Source: Epiperipatus broadwayi
Lineage: Eukaryota > Onychophora > Udeonychophora > Euonychophora > Peripatidae
NCBI GenBank assembly: GCA_028023455.1
Contig: JAQFVV010012403.1
Coordinates: forward strand, 1 to 64,000
Direction of reading: 5' to 3'
Length of the DNA: 64,000 nt
Below are positions 1-9,849 of the stretch, one piece after another; position 1 is the stretch's first letter; each line of letters begins with the position of its first letter. A model generated the notes under the pieces. It was not told where the DNA came from. It saw only the letters and a program-made list of their open reading frames with translations, and searched no databases. A program made the translations under genes and the position numbers.

Positions 1-165
1 TGTCGGTTCAGCACGAAATATATTGGAGATCATTTATCTTTTTCACATGTGTGTGGTCACGGGTATCAGTTGTGTGAGATAGAGCGTTTAGCTGAAGGGA
101 GTTTGAAAATCTGTGTTCAAATCTCTTATTACAACTATAACTACAATTATATAAATTATTCTTGT
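1..165 (+). mobile_element. Hammerhead-bearing SINE-like repeat, 5' end cut off by window
   Basis: The window opens inside stem II of a hammerhead ribozyme: the 3' half of stem II (GGTTCAGCAC) is followed by GAAA at 15-18, a self-complementary ATATAT and then helix I. The CTGATGA half lies outside the window. About 45 nt downstream, TATCAGTTGTGTGAGATAGAGCG resembles a tRNA A box and GTGTTCAAATCTC (112-124) resembles a B box, so the ribozyme is joined to a Pol III promoter-like unit. The short reading frame across this stretch is not considered a gene. Confidence 0.7.
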
Positions 166-1704
166 ACTCAATCAAATATGTTGCCAAAAGAAAAAAAAGC
201 TAGAAATACAGTTGCTATCTATATATCTGCAGTCATTATTTTATAAGTACAACTTTTTTAAATCTATAATCTAAGATATAGACAAGAATTATAATTTCCC
301 ATTTGATGATAATGATTGTGGTATCTTCAGCTTGAGTTTATATTACTGTCCCTATGTCAATAATTTAAATATCAGTTAATAAATATCTTTTTTTAAAAAA
401 AACAATTGGTCCATTAAATAAATAAGCCAGTTGTTTATTGGTCAGGAGTTCATAAAAAGTTCGAGAACGGGAAATGACAGTTTGATCTGTGATCCTTTAT
501 CTCTATCCCATACAGGTCAGAAGGTCCATTAATTCCAATATATAATTAGCCTTTCTATATAAATCTTACTTTATTTTATGGACCAACATTTTTTCACATC
601 CATATATATATATATCGATATATAACATCTCCTAAATAGTTCACTTATATCTTTAACCATTTCAAAATCTATTCCTTCTTTTATTTTATGTATATTCTAT
701 TTTACTTTCTAGCTTCATACGGTATCGTGTGTCAATTTTACATTAAATTTTTATCTCAAACAATACAGGATATTAAATATAATTTTACTGTTCTAACCCT
801 TAAGTGAGTATCAAATAATTTTATTTATTAAATACTTGACAATAACGTTCGCATTTTTAGAGCTCTACCATTAAAAACCGTTTTGGCGATATTTACCTCC
901 CCCTTCTTGTATTGCTATTAGAATTCGTATTAATTATACCAAAAGTTTAATGAAATTAGTTATTACTATAAACGATATTTTTTCTTTATGAATTTCAAAA
1001 TTCCAAAATCTGTAAATGAAAACCATTAAAAGATTATATTTGAATTTAAAATTTCAGCTGCTCATCTGTAATGTTAGTCTTTTATTTATTGATGAAATCC
1101 ATTTATTTAAAGATCATCTTTTTTGACATCGAGATGATCATTTGCATCACAAATAATTTAGGTGATGAGTTTCCGATTCGTAAAAGAATATCCATGTTAA
1201 GCATTAGCTTGTCGTTAAAAAAATTTTAAAATAGTAGATATTGACTACCTATTACACTTAGAGACTGCGACCAAATGGAAGTAATTTAGAAACGTAAAAA
1301 AAAAATATTCAAGTTTATTGATTAAACTATAGATTTATATATTAAATGAGTATCTAAAAGATTTTACAACTTCAAAAGTAATCAATATGTTCAGATTAAC
1401 CCTTCGTTACTCAATATAAAAGTTCAAAATAATCAAACAGTAGATCATTTGACCTTAATAAAATAGTTTATTCCTCAGGAAATTATAAGATATGCAAGCT
1501 CCGGAAGTGACAACATTAAACTGTGGTTCACAAACCTTTAGCTCTCAAGTCCATCACTGCACTAAACCATGGAGGGTATTATTTGATGGTAGTAACTGTG
1601 CAATCTATTGAAGTAGTGAAATCAATAGTTAAAGGTTTCTCAATAGAAAACAAAGTATGGTTACTCAACTGAAATAAATTGTTGTTTGTTTTATTTATAA
1701 ATAA
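166..1704. other. AT-rich stretch without recognised features
   Basis: No coding region, tandem repeat or mobile-element end is evident. An (AT)n run lies near 602-615. The part at 1495-1610 is slightly richer in GC and has faint tRNA-like words when read on the - strand, but too weak to call a SINE. Confidence 0.5.
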
Positions 1705-2070
1705 CTTTATTAATACATTGTACAGGCTTAAACCTGCATTTATATATGTAATATATGCGGGGTTCGAACTCAGACTTTCACACGACCCACCACTCTCAGT
1801 GCCATCTCATATTGCTGACCCACCTGATCACACACATGTTGAAAAGATAAATAATCACCAATATACATATTTCATGCTTAACCAGCAATCATCAGTTGGT
1901 CTAGATTACTATCCTCACACATATATATAATCAGTATTCAGCTTTGTATTAAGATAGCCAATCTATATACTTTAATGGACAGGCTTCAAACTATTCCAAC
2001 TCACAACTCTTTAGCCTTCCATTTCATTGAAAATCTGATGATGGAACGTTCAAAGCCCTTGTTTATTGAA
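1705..2070 (-). mobile_element. Complete monomer of the hammerhead-bearing SINE-like repeat
   Basis: Read on the - strand the unit begins near 2070 (a block with ATCAGATTTTCAAT words shared with 4510 and 4926), passes the hammerhead at 1913-1846, continues through CAACATGTGTGTGATCAGG and a tRNA-like part, and ends with GCAGGTTTAAGCCTGTACA near 1712. This copy keeps the best B box of the family, AGTTCGAACCCC (1772-1761). It is about 360 bp, non-coding, with no long poly(A). The same order of blocks recurs at 4510-5265 and 46201-46560, so the extent rests on copy comparison. Retrozymes and Schistosoma Sm-alpha repeats combine hammerheads with short non-coding repeats in a similar way; which mechanism moves this family is inferred. 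Confidence 0.75.
1846..1913 (-). ncRNA. Type I hammerhead ribozyme
   Basis: On the - strand CCAA precedes CTGATGA (1895-1889). A stem-loop TTGCTGGTTAAGCAT follows, then GAAA (1873-1870), TATGTAT, A at the cleavage position and TTGG. CCAA and TTGG close helix I. TGCT/AGCA forms stem II, with a U-U mismatch at its base that may weaken activity. Helix III is the near-palindrome ATATGTAT, too short for a stable hairpin, as in hammerheads that work as dimers. Every conserved core base is present. Cleavage is predicted between 1862 and 1861. Confidence 0.85.
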
Positions 2071-2309
2071 ATACATATGTAAGTATGATACAATTGTAAA
2101 TAAAATAAAAGTATTCCATGTTGTTCAGGCAACCAGATGGTCTGATGCTACTGGTGTTGTTTAATCTAGCTTAATCAGGCTCCATTGTCAAATAAAAATC
2201 TGGATGAGAAATTGTTGTTTTTAACTTCAGAATCACTAGTGCACTAGCAACAATTAACCACATAATTATTTATTTATTTGATATATTAATGTATTGTTAT
2301 CCTAACTCA

Positions 2310-2790
2310 TATTTGTTTCAACCTTCATCCATCCATTGAAGGTCTCTCCAATGTAACCCAGTTTCTCTGAGCCATTGCTTCTTTTCTTCATGTCACACTA
2401 ACAAATTTCCCACTCTAGCTGGATTTCAATCTCCAGGAATTCAGTTCAATACTTCAACTGACCATTGTTGTCATCTTTTCTAGCAATATATCTGGCCCAG
2501 TTTTATTTCAATCTTTTAATTTTTTCAACAATGTCATGATTCTCTTACCCACATACCTCATTTTTGATTCTTTTTTGTTATGCTTAATATATATATATAT
2601 ATATCTTTAGTCTTTATTGAATGATCTGAAACTCGCATTATTTTTCAAAATCCAAATCTCTGATCCATAAGGAAAAACCAATAAAACACAACTAATAAAA
2701 TCTTCCTTTTTAAACATCTAGGTGTGTTTTCTTTTAATATTAGGTTATTTTCACCAAAAAAAGTCCATTAAAGTAATTAATTTTACATAC
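2310..2790 (-). mobile_element. Degenerate RTE-type LINE 3' fragment
   Basis: Read on the - strand, this stretch matches in order the 3' part of the RTE copy at 31738-32725: the GSETWTL-like word (here eroded), the KRLKWSWAGHI-like region and the terminal ETFILQWIDNG-like end near 2330. It has many substitutions, several stops and an (AT)n expansion near 2587-2604, so it is old and non-functional. The typical short TGATGA tail has largely decayed. Confidence 0.7.
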
Positions 2791-2943
2791 ATTAATAATA
2801 TGACCAAAGTATTAATAGTTATTAATTGCTTTTAATTTATGATTTTCAATCTTTTTATTTTCTTCTTCTCAGATAATTTCAACTAGTCTTTAAACTACTA
2901 AACATCACATGATCGTCATTTCTTATGCTTGTTCATAACTGTT

Positions 2944-3113
2944 ATTAAAACAAGCGAAATTCTCCATATAGTACTGCCACTCAGTGCAAGCCAGAATAAT
3001 CACTGCCAGTAGGCACTAGATAGGGATTTTATGCACAAGCCTTCTGGCATCCATTGATTACTCTAGCTTGCACTGAGTGGTACTACTATATGGAGAGTTT
3101 TGCCTGTTTTAAC
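2944..3113. repeat. Foldback dimer of the TATGGAGAGTTTT-end repeat
   Basis: The left arm (AAAACAAGCGAAATTCTCC and the CACTCAGTGCAAGC block) is the reverse complement of the right arm (CTTGCACTGAGTGG to GAGAGTTTTGCCTGTTTTAA). About 55 nt separate the arms. The same head-to-head structure with a different sequence state is found at 39754-39905, so this is a recurrent form of the family and not a chance palindrome. Confidence 0.85.
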
Positions 3114-3482
3114 CAGTCTTTAGAACATAATATGGTTACAAACTGATTCATTTACTTGTATATGCCCATGTGGTAAAGGATGCGCTGAAAGACACTTTTC
3201 TTACAGCTTCAACAATTCTTTTGACAAAAGAAGCAGTGTGATCAAACTATAAATGCTTGATGATGACCATCCCATCACCATTAATAGATAATCATTGATA
3301 ATCTTAATATTTTGTATTCAATAAACAATACAAAGTAATAATCCCAATATTGCAATATTATATAGTACCATAAATCTACTCATGTGGGTTTAGATTTGTT
3401 TTAATATCATTTTAGGGAGAAAATTCTCCATCCCTTAGTAAAAATATATATATATAAATTATTAGCCGAAAAGACTACGTTG

Positions 3483-3505
3483 GGTTAGGTTAGGTTAGGT
3501 TAGGT
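3483..3505 (+). repeat. Short interstitial (TTAGG)n tract
   Basis: GGTTA is repeated more than four times without error. TTAGG is the usual arthropod telomere repeat, but a 23-bp tract inside repeat-rich DNA can arise by chance or by break repair. It is a weak taxonomic hint only. Confidence 0.8.
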
Positions 3506-3604
3506 GTAAAAATGAAGTAAGACATAGATAGAAGTTTAAATTGTAAATTCCAGACTGTATGGATTTTTTGTAACATGATAGAGTAAGATGTCACCCCCCC
3601 CCCA

Positions 3605-3980
3605 TTTACATGAAACTATTAAACCAAACCATGATCATGTAGCACATCACTGACCATAATATGGAAATTATTGACCCAAACTATTACCATATAGAATAAC
3701 ACTAGGTAAAATATATGCTGTTATCACAAACCATGATCACACCACACTGGCTACCTAGAGCATATAAATTATTGATTCAAACTATGACTACATAACATTG
3801 ACTAGAATATAAGAAATTATCTGAAACTGCATTATATAGGATGTGATGCTGAATAGAGAAAAGCAAACTATTGACTCAAATCATGATCATAAAGCATATC
3901 ACTGATTAGAATACAGAAAGACATTGTCCTAAACTATTACTGTATAGTACAACATTGCCAAAAATATGAATGGTAATGTT
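3605..3980 (+). repeat. Degenerate tandem repeat, unit about 45-50 bp
   Basis: Words such as AAACCATGATCA, TAGCACATCACTGA, AGAATA and GAAATTATTGA recur in the same order at least five times, with many substitutions and small indels. No coding potential is seen. A C9 run precedes it at 3595-3603. Confidence 0.6.
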
Positions 3981-4509
3981 CATAATACTATACCAGTTTT
4001 CTTCATATGATATTCACTATTTTTAATAGCACTTCCTTTGTTGCTAAATTTATGCTGTTGTCAATGGCGAATACAAATTAATTAAATCAAATTGTGACAA
4101 ATTGCTCTATTTCTGTTATAACTTATATATTTAACTAGATTGCAAACCATTTTTTCCAATAGAAGAATTCAATACATTGTTAATCATTAACGAATGTAAA
4201 ATTAATTATATCAGATATTACGAGGGCAGATTGCAATGTCTTGTGATTTAGTGGTCCGCAGTCGATTAGATAAGTATTTCTTGAATTTCTATGCTTTGTG
4301 AATACTAGTATAGTAAATAATTTATATAAATTATTAAACTTCAAGTACTTTCTTTTGTACAAGATTGCCTGTGTGCAAATCTGCCTTTGCTCCCTTGAAA
4401 ATATCAAAAGGGCTTTCAATTTTTATTAAAGGTGAGTGCACTTGTTATAGTTATAATTAAATATTTTCACAGTCCATTAATCTTATGGTTCTATATTATA
4501 TATTTATTT
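3981..4509. other. Unassigned AT-rich spacer
   Basis: No supported gene or repeat. A 79-codon open frame on the - strand (4180-4419) has no recognisable domain and is not supported. Confidence 0.4.
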
Positions 4510-4649
4510 GAGCATTCCATCATCAGATTTTCAATTGGATGGACAGTTTAAGAGTTGGAGTGTGGAGTGGATTGAAGCCTGTCCATTAAACTATGAGGAT
4601 AGTCTATCTTAATATATATCTGAGAACTTATACTATATATGTGTGTAAA

Positions 4650-4718
4650 GATGATAGTCTGGACCAACTGATGATTGCTGGTTTAGCATGAAATACGTAT
4701 ATTGGTGATTATTTATCT
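4650..4718 (+). ncRNA. Type I hammerhead ribozyme (upstream of the tandem pair)
   Basis: CCAA is followed by CTGATGA (4668-4674), TTGCTGGTTTAGCAT (stem II, TGCT/AGCA with a U-U base mismatch), GAAA (4690-4693), TACGTAT, A4701 and TTGG. Helix I is CCAA/TTGG, then an internal loop, then GATA/TATC, which leaves room for the loop-loop contact seen in natural type I ribozymes. Helix III is the perfect 8-nt palindrome ATACGTAT (4693-4700), which favours pairing between two ribozymes. Cleavage is predicted after 4701. Confidence 0.88.
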
Positions 4719-5059
4719 TTTCAGCATATATGTGTTTAGGTGTATCAGTGTTATTAGATAGAGTGGAGAGAGGTGGGTGATGTGAAAGTCTGTGCTCATA
4801 TACCCTATATTACATATATATATATATATAGCCACAGGTATATACAAGCCTGTGTTTCAGTTATATATTTATATGTATAATATAAATTAATATTAATTAA
4901 CAATCTCAGCCTGAGAGTGGCCTTTGAGCATTCCATCAGATTTTCAATTGGGTGGATGATTGAAGAGTTGGAGTGTGGAATGGATTGAAGCCTGTTCATT
5001 AAGTATGAAGATTGGCTATCTTAATATATATCTGAGCACTTATTGCATATATGTGTGGA

Positions 5060-5128
5060 GATGATAATCTCGACCAACTGATGAGTGCCAGTTTAGCATG
5101 AAATATGTATATTGGTGATTATTTATCT
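5060..5128 (+). ncRNA. Type I hammerhead ribozyme (downstream of the tandem pair)
   Basis: CTGATGA at 5078-5084, stem II GTGCCAGTTTAGCAT (G-U closing pair and one C-A mismatch), GAAA at 5100-5103, near-palindromic helix III ATATGTAT (5103-5110), A5111 at the cleavage position, then TTGG pairing with the preceding CCAA. All core nucleotides are kept. With the core at 4650-4718 it brackets a 410-nt unit. Confidence 0.88.
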
Positions 5129-5265
5129 TTTCAACATATATGTGTTAAAGTGTATCAGTGTTATGAGATAGAGTGGGTGGTAGGTTGTGTGAATGTCTGT
5201 TCTTATATACCCTATATATTACATATGTTGATACAGGTATATAATAAGCCTGTATTTCAGTTATT

Positions 5266-6429
5266 CTCACTATTGTAAAATATACGCTGCAATTATTTCT
5301 CATCTCATGCTTAGTAGTTAAAACATAAAGGCAAAACATGGGTTAACATTCTTAAGAGTATAAAACCCCTTCCAATAGTAATGAAGGCAGTATTATATTA
5401 CAATAACATTTCTCATTGCATTGGTTCCTATCTGAATTAACCAAAACAGTACTAATTAAGCTGAGACTTTTAGCTTCTAATTTATAATTCCTAGATAACT
5501 ACTTATCAATCAATATGTGATGGTTCACTAGATTGGCTATGGATTAACTGTTTGAAATAAAAAAATATCTAAGCAAAAAAAAACATTCCATTGTTTATCT
5601 AGCCTAGATTCAAACCTCAGATTACAGGTATGGTAAAAATTTATGGTACCCATTATACTGCAAAGCTTTCTTTTAATATTTAGTTTTCCTAATATTCAAA
5701 AACTGTTATAAGTAAAAATGCAATGTACCCCACACAAAGAGAATATTGAGGTTGTCAACCTTTCACTCAAAGTGGTTGTATGATAAAAAAATAAATAAAA
5801 TAAATCTCATTAAAAAATTGTAAAATTATACAGATATTTAAATTAGGTTCAGGGAGAATGTCTAAGTACATCAATGTTTGATAGCAATCTTTTTATTGGT
5901 TAATTAATTATTAGTGCAACATATTTATGTATAGAAAAAAAACACTACAGAGTTCCAAAATTCATGTTTATTTTATGTAGCAAATAACTGCATGTTTAAA
6001 ACAAAAGGGCATATAAAAGTTGAACTTTCTGGCTGTCTAACTATAAATATCACTGTGTATCACATGTGTATATATAATTTACGATTGTTTAAATAAAATA
6101 AAATATTTATTATAACTATAGTTAGACAGGGAATGAATAAATTTCCCCTAATAACAAACACTCTAAAAATGTACACATGCAAAATCATGCAGTGGAATTA
6201 TTCTGAAGTAAGCAGAATATGGAACTGAGGCATAAACTGCAGAAATCTACCCTCATGTTTGTGATACATGTAAGTATACTTATAACTAAATTTAAAATGG
6301 AAAAGAAACACACAAGTACTGATAATGTATTAGTGTGCTTGCAAAAAAATTATAATCACACCTTAATTAAGTAGCTTGATCTGGAACTTAGAGACAATAA
6401 TATAATTAGAATAAAGAATTCTTCAATTT
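5266..6429. other. Unassigned AT-rich spacer with a small inverted repeat
   Basis: Nothing coding is seen. CTGTCTAACTATA (about 6034) and TATAGTTAGACAG (about 6116) form a 13-bp inverted repeat around some 70 nt of AT-rich DNA, possibly a minimal MITE remnant. Confidence 0.4.
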
Positions 6430-6690
6430 TAGAGGGTGAATTAGAATTTCAGTCTATTTATCCTCTTCTCCATCTCAAGCAACAAATGCACATGATTACA
6501 CACATGTGAAAAAGATAAATGACCCTCAACATACATATTTCACGCAGAATGAGCACTCATCAGTGGGACCAGATCATAATCTCACACATGTGTGTGATCA
6601 TGTGTGTTGGTTACTTGAGATGGGGTGGAGAACAAATAGACTGAAACATCCTGATTTCAAATCCCTCTACTTATATATATATATAAAACA
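6430..6690. mobile_element. Foldback form of the hammerhead repeat
   Basis: The left part (6455-6512: AGTCTATTTATCCTC, CATCTCAAGCAAC, CACATGTG) is the imperfect reverse complement of the right part (6583-6645: CACACATGTG, GTTACTTGAGATGG, AACAAATAGACT). The - strand hammerhead at 6514-6583 sits in the loop between the arms. The right arm ends in a B box-like GATTTCAAATCCC. The arms have diverged, so the fold is not a recent assembly artefact. Confidence 0.7.
6514..6583 (-). ncRNA. Hammerhead ribozyme, probably inactive
   Basis: On the - strand CTGATGA (6563-6557) and GAAA (6541-6538) are intact, and stem II is a weak GTGCTCATTCTGCGT. The base at the cleavage position (complement of 6530) is G, whereas hammerheads need A, C or U there. 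Helix I is also poorly paired. It has the core but is predicted not to cut. Confidence 0.75.
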
Positions 6691-7690
6691 TTCAGTATAA
6701 GTAAGCTACTTATTGTCTTAGAATTATTTATTCTGTAACTTCTCTTGTTAGGTTATTTGGGTGTTGAATTTTCCGATAGTAAAGTTTACGGATGCTTCTC
6801 GGCTGGATTGTCAATAATACCCCCTCCCCCGAGTACATTGCATTCTCTTTACAAATAAATGAATAGTTAATCAGCTTATTGACAAATGAGTTATTTCATA
6901 AAAAGCAGTTTATGACTGATACAGGCCCGTGTGATGCTGAGTAGTAGTAGAGAAGCGGAGAGTTCAAAGTTCATCTCCTACTCTATCATTTCCGATAATA
7001 AAACTTTATAAACTCTCAAGAAATAAAGCATTCCATAATTTAATTTAAATTTTCTAGTTTATATTAAGCTCTTACGAATACTGAACAATTTTGGCTTTTT
7101 TTTTATTTTTTAAACATGATTTAACTATTAAGTCTTACAATATAAAGAAAAAATTTCCTTTAAGTCATTATAAAGTAAGCTTTTTCTTTCAAATGAAATC
7201 AGTTTTTTCATATCCGTATTATCGGAGAAACCTTATTAAAAAATTTATATTTGCAGGAAGTAAACATAACTAATTTCTTGTGATGTTTTAGGTATTCTTG
7301 AAATTAGCTGCTCCTTACACGGTTTATTTATACATTTCTAGAATCTTTTATTTCAAACATTGAAGTTGATAATTGACCTTGTCTCAAGTTTATAATTAAT
7401 GGCACTATACTCTCTTTTATAAAGTATTTCAAATGTCAATCTATTAGAATGTATGTATAAACTTTAACATAATGAAAAATTGATTTAATTTTAATTAGAA
7501 CTTTTGTATTAGTGTAAGTGCAAAAATATATATTTTCAAGTTTAATTTTATTAGTACATGCTTTATCTTTGTTCTAATATTTCGCAACCTCTCTCACTAT
7601 GGTTGCATTTTGAAACACACATTTATTTTTTAAGTAGGACGCATTATGATTTAACTTCATATGTACATTTTTAGATACATTTCAAACTTC
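6691..7690. other. Unassigned AT-rich spacer
   Basis: No gene or repeat recognised. A 60-codon open frame at 7091-7273 is lysine/phenylalanine-rich and looks like chance. Confidence 0.4.
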
Positions 7691-7736
7691 TATTCCGTCA
7701 CACATTCCTGAAACATACGATCAAAAACGTGTAAAA

Positions 7737-7807
7737 AAGATGAATGATTCATAAGATGTGCATTTCATGTTGAACCAGCACTCATCAGTTGGCCCGGATC
7801 ACAATCG
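7737..7807 (-). ncRNA. Type I hammerhead ribozyme
   Basis: On the - strand: GGCCAA, CTGATGA (7788-7782), stem II GTGCTGGTTCAACAT (one C-A mismatch), GAAA (7766-7763), helix III ATGCACAT, C at the cleavage position, then TTATGAATC. Helix I has decayed on its 3' side. Downstream on the - strand only CATCTTTTTTACACG of the usual repeat remains, so the element is truncated soon after the ribozyme. Confidence 0.75.
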
Positions 7808-7990
7808 CTTATCTTCATAACTTGTTTAATATTATCTAGATAGCAAATTAATATAGTTTGATTTGTAATTGTTACTCTTCCACATTTTATAATTAAATTC
7901 CAATCCTAATTTTTATAGCAAGAGTGAATAGATAGATGGAAAGTGATTATAGATATATTAACATTAATTTGAACGCACCCAATTTAAAAC

Positions 7991-8105
7991 TTTTATTTTT
8001 TTTTATATGTCATAGCATCAGCCGGGATGCAAACCCACAACCGTCTGCAACCAACTATTTGCTTGCAAGGCGGCTGCGATGAACTCTCGGCTAACAACGC
8101 TTGAC
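7991..8105 (-). mobile_element. tRNA-derived SINE with 16-bp target-site duplication
   Basis: On the - strand the element begins GTCAAGCGTTGTTAGCCGAG (A box-like), continues through CTTGCAAGCAAATAGTTGG, has a B box-like GTGGGTTTGCATCCC, and ends ATGCTATGACATATA followed by a poly(A) tail. A perfect 16-bp direct repeat, ATTTAAAACTTTTATT, flanks it (7982-7997 and 8106-8121), the mark of LINE-mediated insertion. Head and tail are intact, so it is a fairly recent insertion. The long spacer between the boxes suggests a class II tRNA ancestor. Confidence 0.92.
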
Positions 8106-8121
8106 ATTTAAAACTTTTATT

Positions 8122-8800
8122 ATTCAAACAAAATTGCGAAAGTATTGTTTACCCTGATTATTTTAATTACTGCTATTACAGTATCTTATGATGATATCAA
8201 TAATAAACATATTCTGTATTTTAAAGCATTATATTGTTATTAATAAAATAAATATGTGGTAAAATTTGTGTTTGTTTAAATTTTCAATAAAATTTGGATT
8301 TACAATGAATAAGAGAAAGATTTATTGTTAAAATGCAAAAAAAACTCTAGCATCAGGAATTCTGGATTAATGGAAATTTGCTTGTATGAGAAAACAATTA
8401 AAAACAATGAGTAAAAGTTTAATGACTATTATTCATTCTCTAAATGATCTTTGTGAGTTGGTGCAGTGGTAGACCCTCAATCTTAAAATCCATGGTAAGC
8501 ATCCAATTTGTTGTTTTATTATTCTATGATCTTAACTAACAGTTTAGTATAGTACAATTCAAATATTATAATATGCAATTGTTCTCACCTACAATTTCGA
8601 AAAAGTGTTTGAATGTGTATATATAATTTTAATATCACCAATTCTTATATATGAATAGTAAAAAAAAATCTGGATTAATTTAATTATACTAATTAGATAG
8701 AGTACACTACTTTTGTTTGTAATGACTTTATATTATTTTTATTTAATGAATTAAAAAAAATTAAATCACTACTAGTAAAGAAAACTTTATTGGTATTTAA
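8122..8800. other. Unassigned spacer with a faint tRNA-like patch
   Basis: GTGAGTTGGTGCAGTGGTAGA near 8451-8471 resembles an A box region, but no matching B box or boundary is seen, so no SINE is called. The rest is AT-rich and featureless. Confidence 0.4.
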
Positions 8801-9170
8801 GATTTGATATGTTGGACTATTTCCATCATTTATGAGTAAATGTTGAATGTATAGAAAATTTTAAATTTTATTTAAACTTTCCAAATACAAACAACTTGTT
8901 AGTAATAACACACAAATAGATAAAACAGGGGGGGGAGGTTTTCATATGTCATAGCATCTGCTGGGACATGAACCCACAACCGTCTGCAACCAACTACTTG
9001 CTTGCAAGGCATTGTGATGACCTCTCGGCTATCAACACTATAGGTTATTTGTGTGTTATTACTAACAAGTTGTTTGTATTTGGAAAGTTTAAATAAAGTT
9101 TAAAATTTTCTATACATTCAACATTGACTCATAAATGATGGAAATAGTCCAACATATTACATCTTATAAT
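8801..9170. mobile_element. Inverted pair of GGAAATAGTCCAA-end repeats around a SINE
   Basis: The left arm (8806-8932) and right arm (9045-9170) are near-perfect reverse complements; the left contains TATGTTGGACTATTTCC and the right GGAAATAGTCCAACATA. A copy of the tRNA-derived SINE (8941-9042, - strand) fills the loop. The arms match the 3' half of the family at 24846-25168 and 62776-63247. The two arms would pair as a hairpin of about 125 bp. Confidence 0.8.
8941..9042 (-). mobile_element. tRNA-derived SINE (diverged copy)
   Basis: It contains the same blocks as the SINE at 7991-8105 on the - strand: CGAGAGGTCATC, CTTGCAAGCAAGTAGTTGG, GTGGGTTCATGTCCC and ATGCTATGACATATG. The head is altered and no clear flanking duplication is seen. 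A G8 run abuts it at 8930. Confidence 0.8.
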
Positions 9171-9395
9171 ATACCATCATTACAAACCTTCAGACAAGTA
9201 CTAAGTACTCAGTATGGAACCGATGTTTATTGGTATTTGCCTTGTGCAAAATTTATAACTAATTCAAAGTATAATTCTTCAATGTCCAGAGCATTTAATA
9301 AGATCATAGTCACTAGTATACTATATATACTTTTACATAAAGCTTTAACTATAATTAGTGCATGTATATTGTAAAATGTATTGTGAACTTATCAT

Positions 9396-9537
9396 AAACT
9401 ATTGGTAATGTTGATATATTTCTTTTCAAGATTATTCTCTGTGTCTTCTACAATTTTCAATTGTTCAAACTATTGGTAATGTTGATATATTTTTCTTCAA
9501 GATTATTCTCTGTCTCTTCTACAATTTTTAATTGCTC
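9396..9537 (+). repeat. 71-bp tandem duplication
   Basis: Two adjacent copies (9396-9466 and 9467-9537) beginning AAACTATTGGTAATG differ at only a few positions. Function unknown. Confidence 0.85.
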
Positions 9538-9849
9538 ATTAGATTGGAAAATAGGCCAAGACTAACAGAATACTCTAAATAGTAACATGAATAAACAAAC
9601 AATTTAGTGGTGAAATTATAATGTACATGAATGCAAACATGCCTACTTGCAATAAATTAATGCTCATAATAGTCTCATGCTAATGACTCTTGGTGCAATG
9701 TTACCAATTTTTTTGTCAAAGCAAAAGGACAGAGAGTTAAAAGTTTTGTATGTTTTTCTCATTAAAAACCTATTCTTACCAAAAAGAGTGTTAAAATTCT
9801 TCATTTTCTAACAATCAATATGACAAAAGAAAATTTTGAGAAATGTTGG

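Larger units (their letters stand above)
4510..5265 (+). mobile_element. Tandem dimer of the hammerhead repeat (retrozyme-like)
   Basis: Two direct copies of the same unit are present. Each starts GAGCATTCCATC (4510 and 4926), carries a hammerhead (4650-4718 and 5060-5128), continues through TGTATCAGTGTTAT and a tRNA-like region, and ends AAGCCTGTRTTTCAGTTAT (near 4867 and 5262). The predicted cleavage sites (after 4701 and after 5111) are exactly 410 nt apart. No protein is encoded. This is the arrangement of retrozymes, in which two flanking hammerheads cut a transcript to a unit-length RNA that is then circularised. The similarity to retrozymes is established knowledge; transcription, cleavage and circularisation here are inferred. 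The first B box position is degenerate (GTGCTCATATACC). Confidence 0.85.

Noticed and set aside
2040-2060. CTGATGATGGAACGTTC as a ribozyme core
   Set aside because: No GAAA follows; it belongs to the conserved upstream block of the hammerhead repeat.
3483-3505. A telomere end
   Set aside because: Only about 23 bp and flanked on both sides by ordinary repeat-rich DNA.
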